Of a DNA stretch of 31,669 bases, positions 31,578 through 31,669 are shown in pieces (position 1 is the stretch's first letter; every line of letters starts with the position of its first letter). The translations under genes and the position numbers were made by a program. The DNA is taken from contig CAZIUL010000048.1 of assembly GCA_964542475.1 (NCBI GenBank), positions 1-31,669 on the forward strand. The letters run 5' to 3'. This DNA is from CAZIUL01 sp964542475 (GTDB lineage Bacteria; Planctomycetota; B15-G4; CAYZWU01). The notes below the pieces were generated by a model. It did not search any database, was not told where the DNA came from, and saw nothing but the letters and a program-made list of their open reading frames with translations.

Positions 31578-31615
31578 AGTATGAAACAAGCGGGTTAATC
31601 CGCATGTTTCATACT
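31578..31615. repeat. Inverted repeat with 16-bp arms
   Basis: AGTATGAAACAAGCGG (31578-31593) and its near reverse complement (31600-31615) pair at 15 of 16 positions, with one A-A mismatch and a 6-nt loop. It lies 81 nt upstream of the oxidoreductase start codon. It could be a dispersed palindromic repeat, an operator, or the terminator of a gene beyond the window edge. Confidence 0.75.
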
Positions 31616-31669
31616 CTTCGTCGCGAGGTAGCTGTAAACTGTGTTGTGGTAAGGCGCATGTCAGGAGAC

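Noticed and set aside
1..31669. tRNA, rRNA, riboswitch or insertion sequence
   Set aside because: I looked for tRNA arms, transposase motifs and known riboswitch cores in the gaps by eye and saw none; a covariance-model scan would be needed to exclude small RNAs.

Overview
The window looks like one scaffold of a metagenome-assembled genome from an uncultivated Gram-negative bacterium. Gram-negative is inferred from a Tol/Exb-type proton channel operon and many exported proteins. A Planctomycetota/PVC-like or neighbouring candidate phylum (for example Hydrogenedentota or Lentisphaerota) is the best guess. The reasons are a membrane Ser/Thr kinase with WD40 repeats, a Tat-exported Gfo/Idh/MocA oxidoreductase, URO-D-like and GH2 proteins, and an ECF sigma with long tail. 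None of these proves a phylum. Coding is dense and GC-rich on both strands. I see no rRNA, tRNA, transposase or CRISPR array. A 100-N scaffold gap lies at 30003-30102.

Layout. (1) 52-3721 (+): a WD40 Ser/Thr kinase broken by a frameshift near 780. (2) 3734-7191 (-): an exported protein, then an HNH endonuclease translationally coupled to a HIT-family protein, with a good promoter upstream of the HIT gene. (3) 7580-9499 (-): an exported protein with a gingipain-like (clan CD) domain, divergent from 9598-17491 (+). The plus-strand operon has four tightly packed genes: a URO-D-superfamily protein (probably from a leaderless mRNA), a large secreted GH2 glycosidase, a ferredoxin-nitroreductase fusion, and a membrane protein with a spermidine-synthase-like domain. 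(4) 17660-19820 (+): an ECF sigma factor, an overlapping single-pass membrane protein that is a likely anti-sigma factor, and an exported two-PDZ protein, closed by a strong terminator. (5) 20121-27673 (+): a TPR protein, TolQ/ExbB, TolR/ExbD and a very unusual fusion protein, followed by a DUF89 protein (27756-28616). (6) 28782-29744 (+): an exported beta-propeller protein with its own promoter and terminator. (7) 29745-30129: repeats and the assembly gap. (8) 30130-31497 (-): a Tat-exported oxidoreductase.

The most interesting system is 20121-27673. It has the logic of Tol-Pal or TonB-ExbBD: a proton channel pair plus a periplasmic TPR protein. In place of TolA/TonB and TolB there is one 1028-residue protein. 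It carries a TolB-like PD40 propeller, two further membrane helices of which the second has a TonB/TolA-like Ser-x3-His pattern, a long Pro-rich arm, and a C-terminal von Willebrand A domain with a complete MIDAS. I infer a proton-motive-force-driven periplasmic arm tipped with a metal-dependent adhesion domain.

Small-scale structure includes a perfect 30-bp palindrome at 19976-20005 with a decayed copy near 7400 and a related hairpin at 29829-29866, a 56-bp tandem repeat that spans the N gap, and a 16-bp-arm inverted repeat at 31578-31615.
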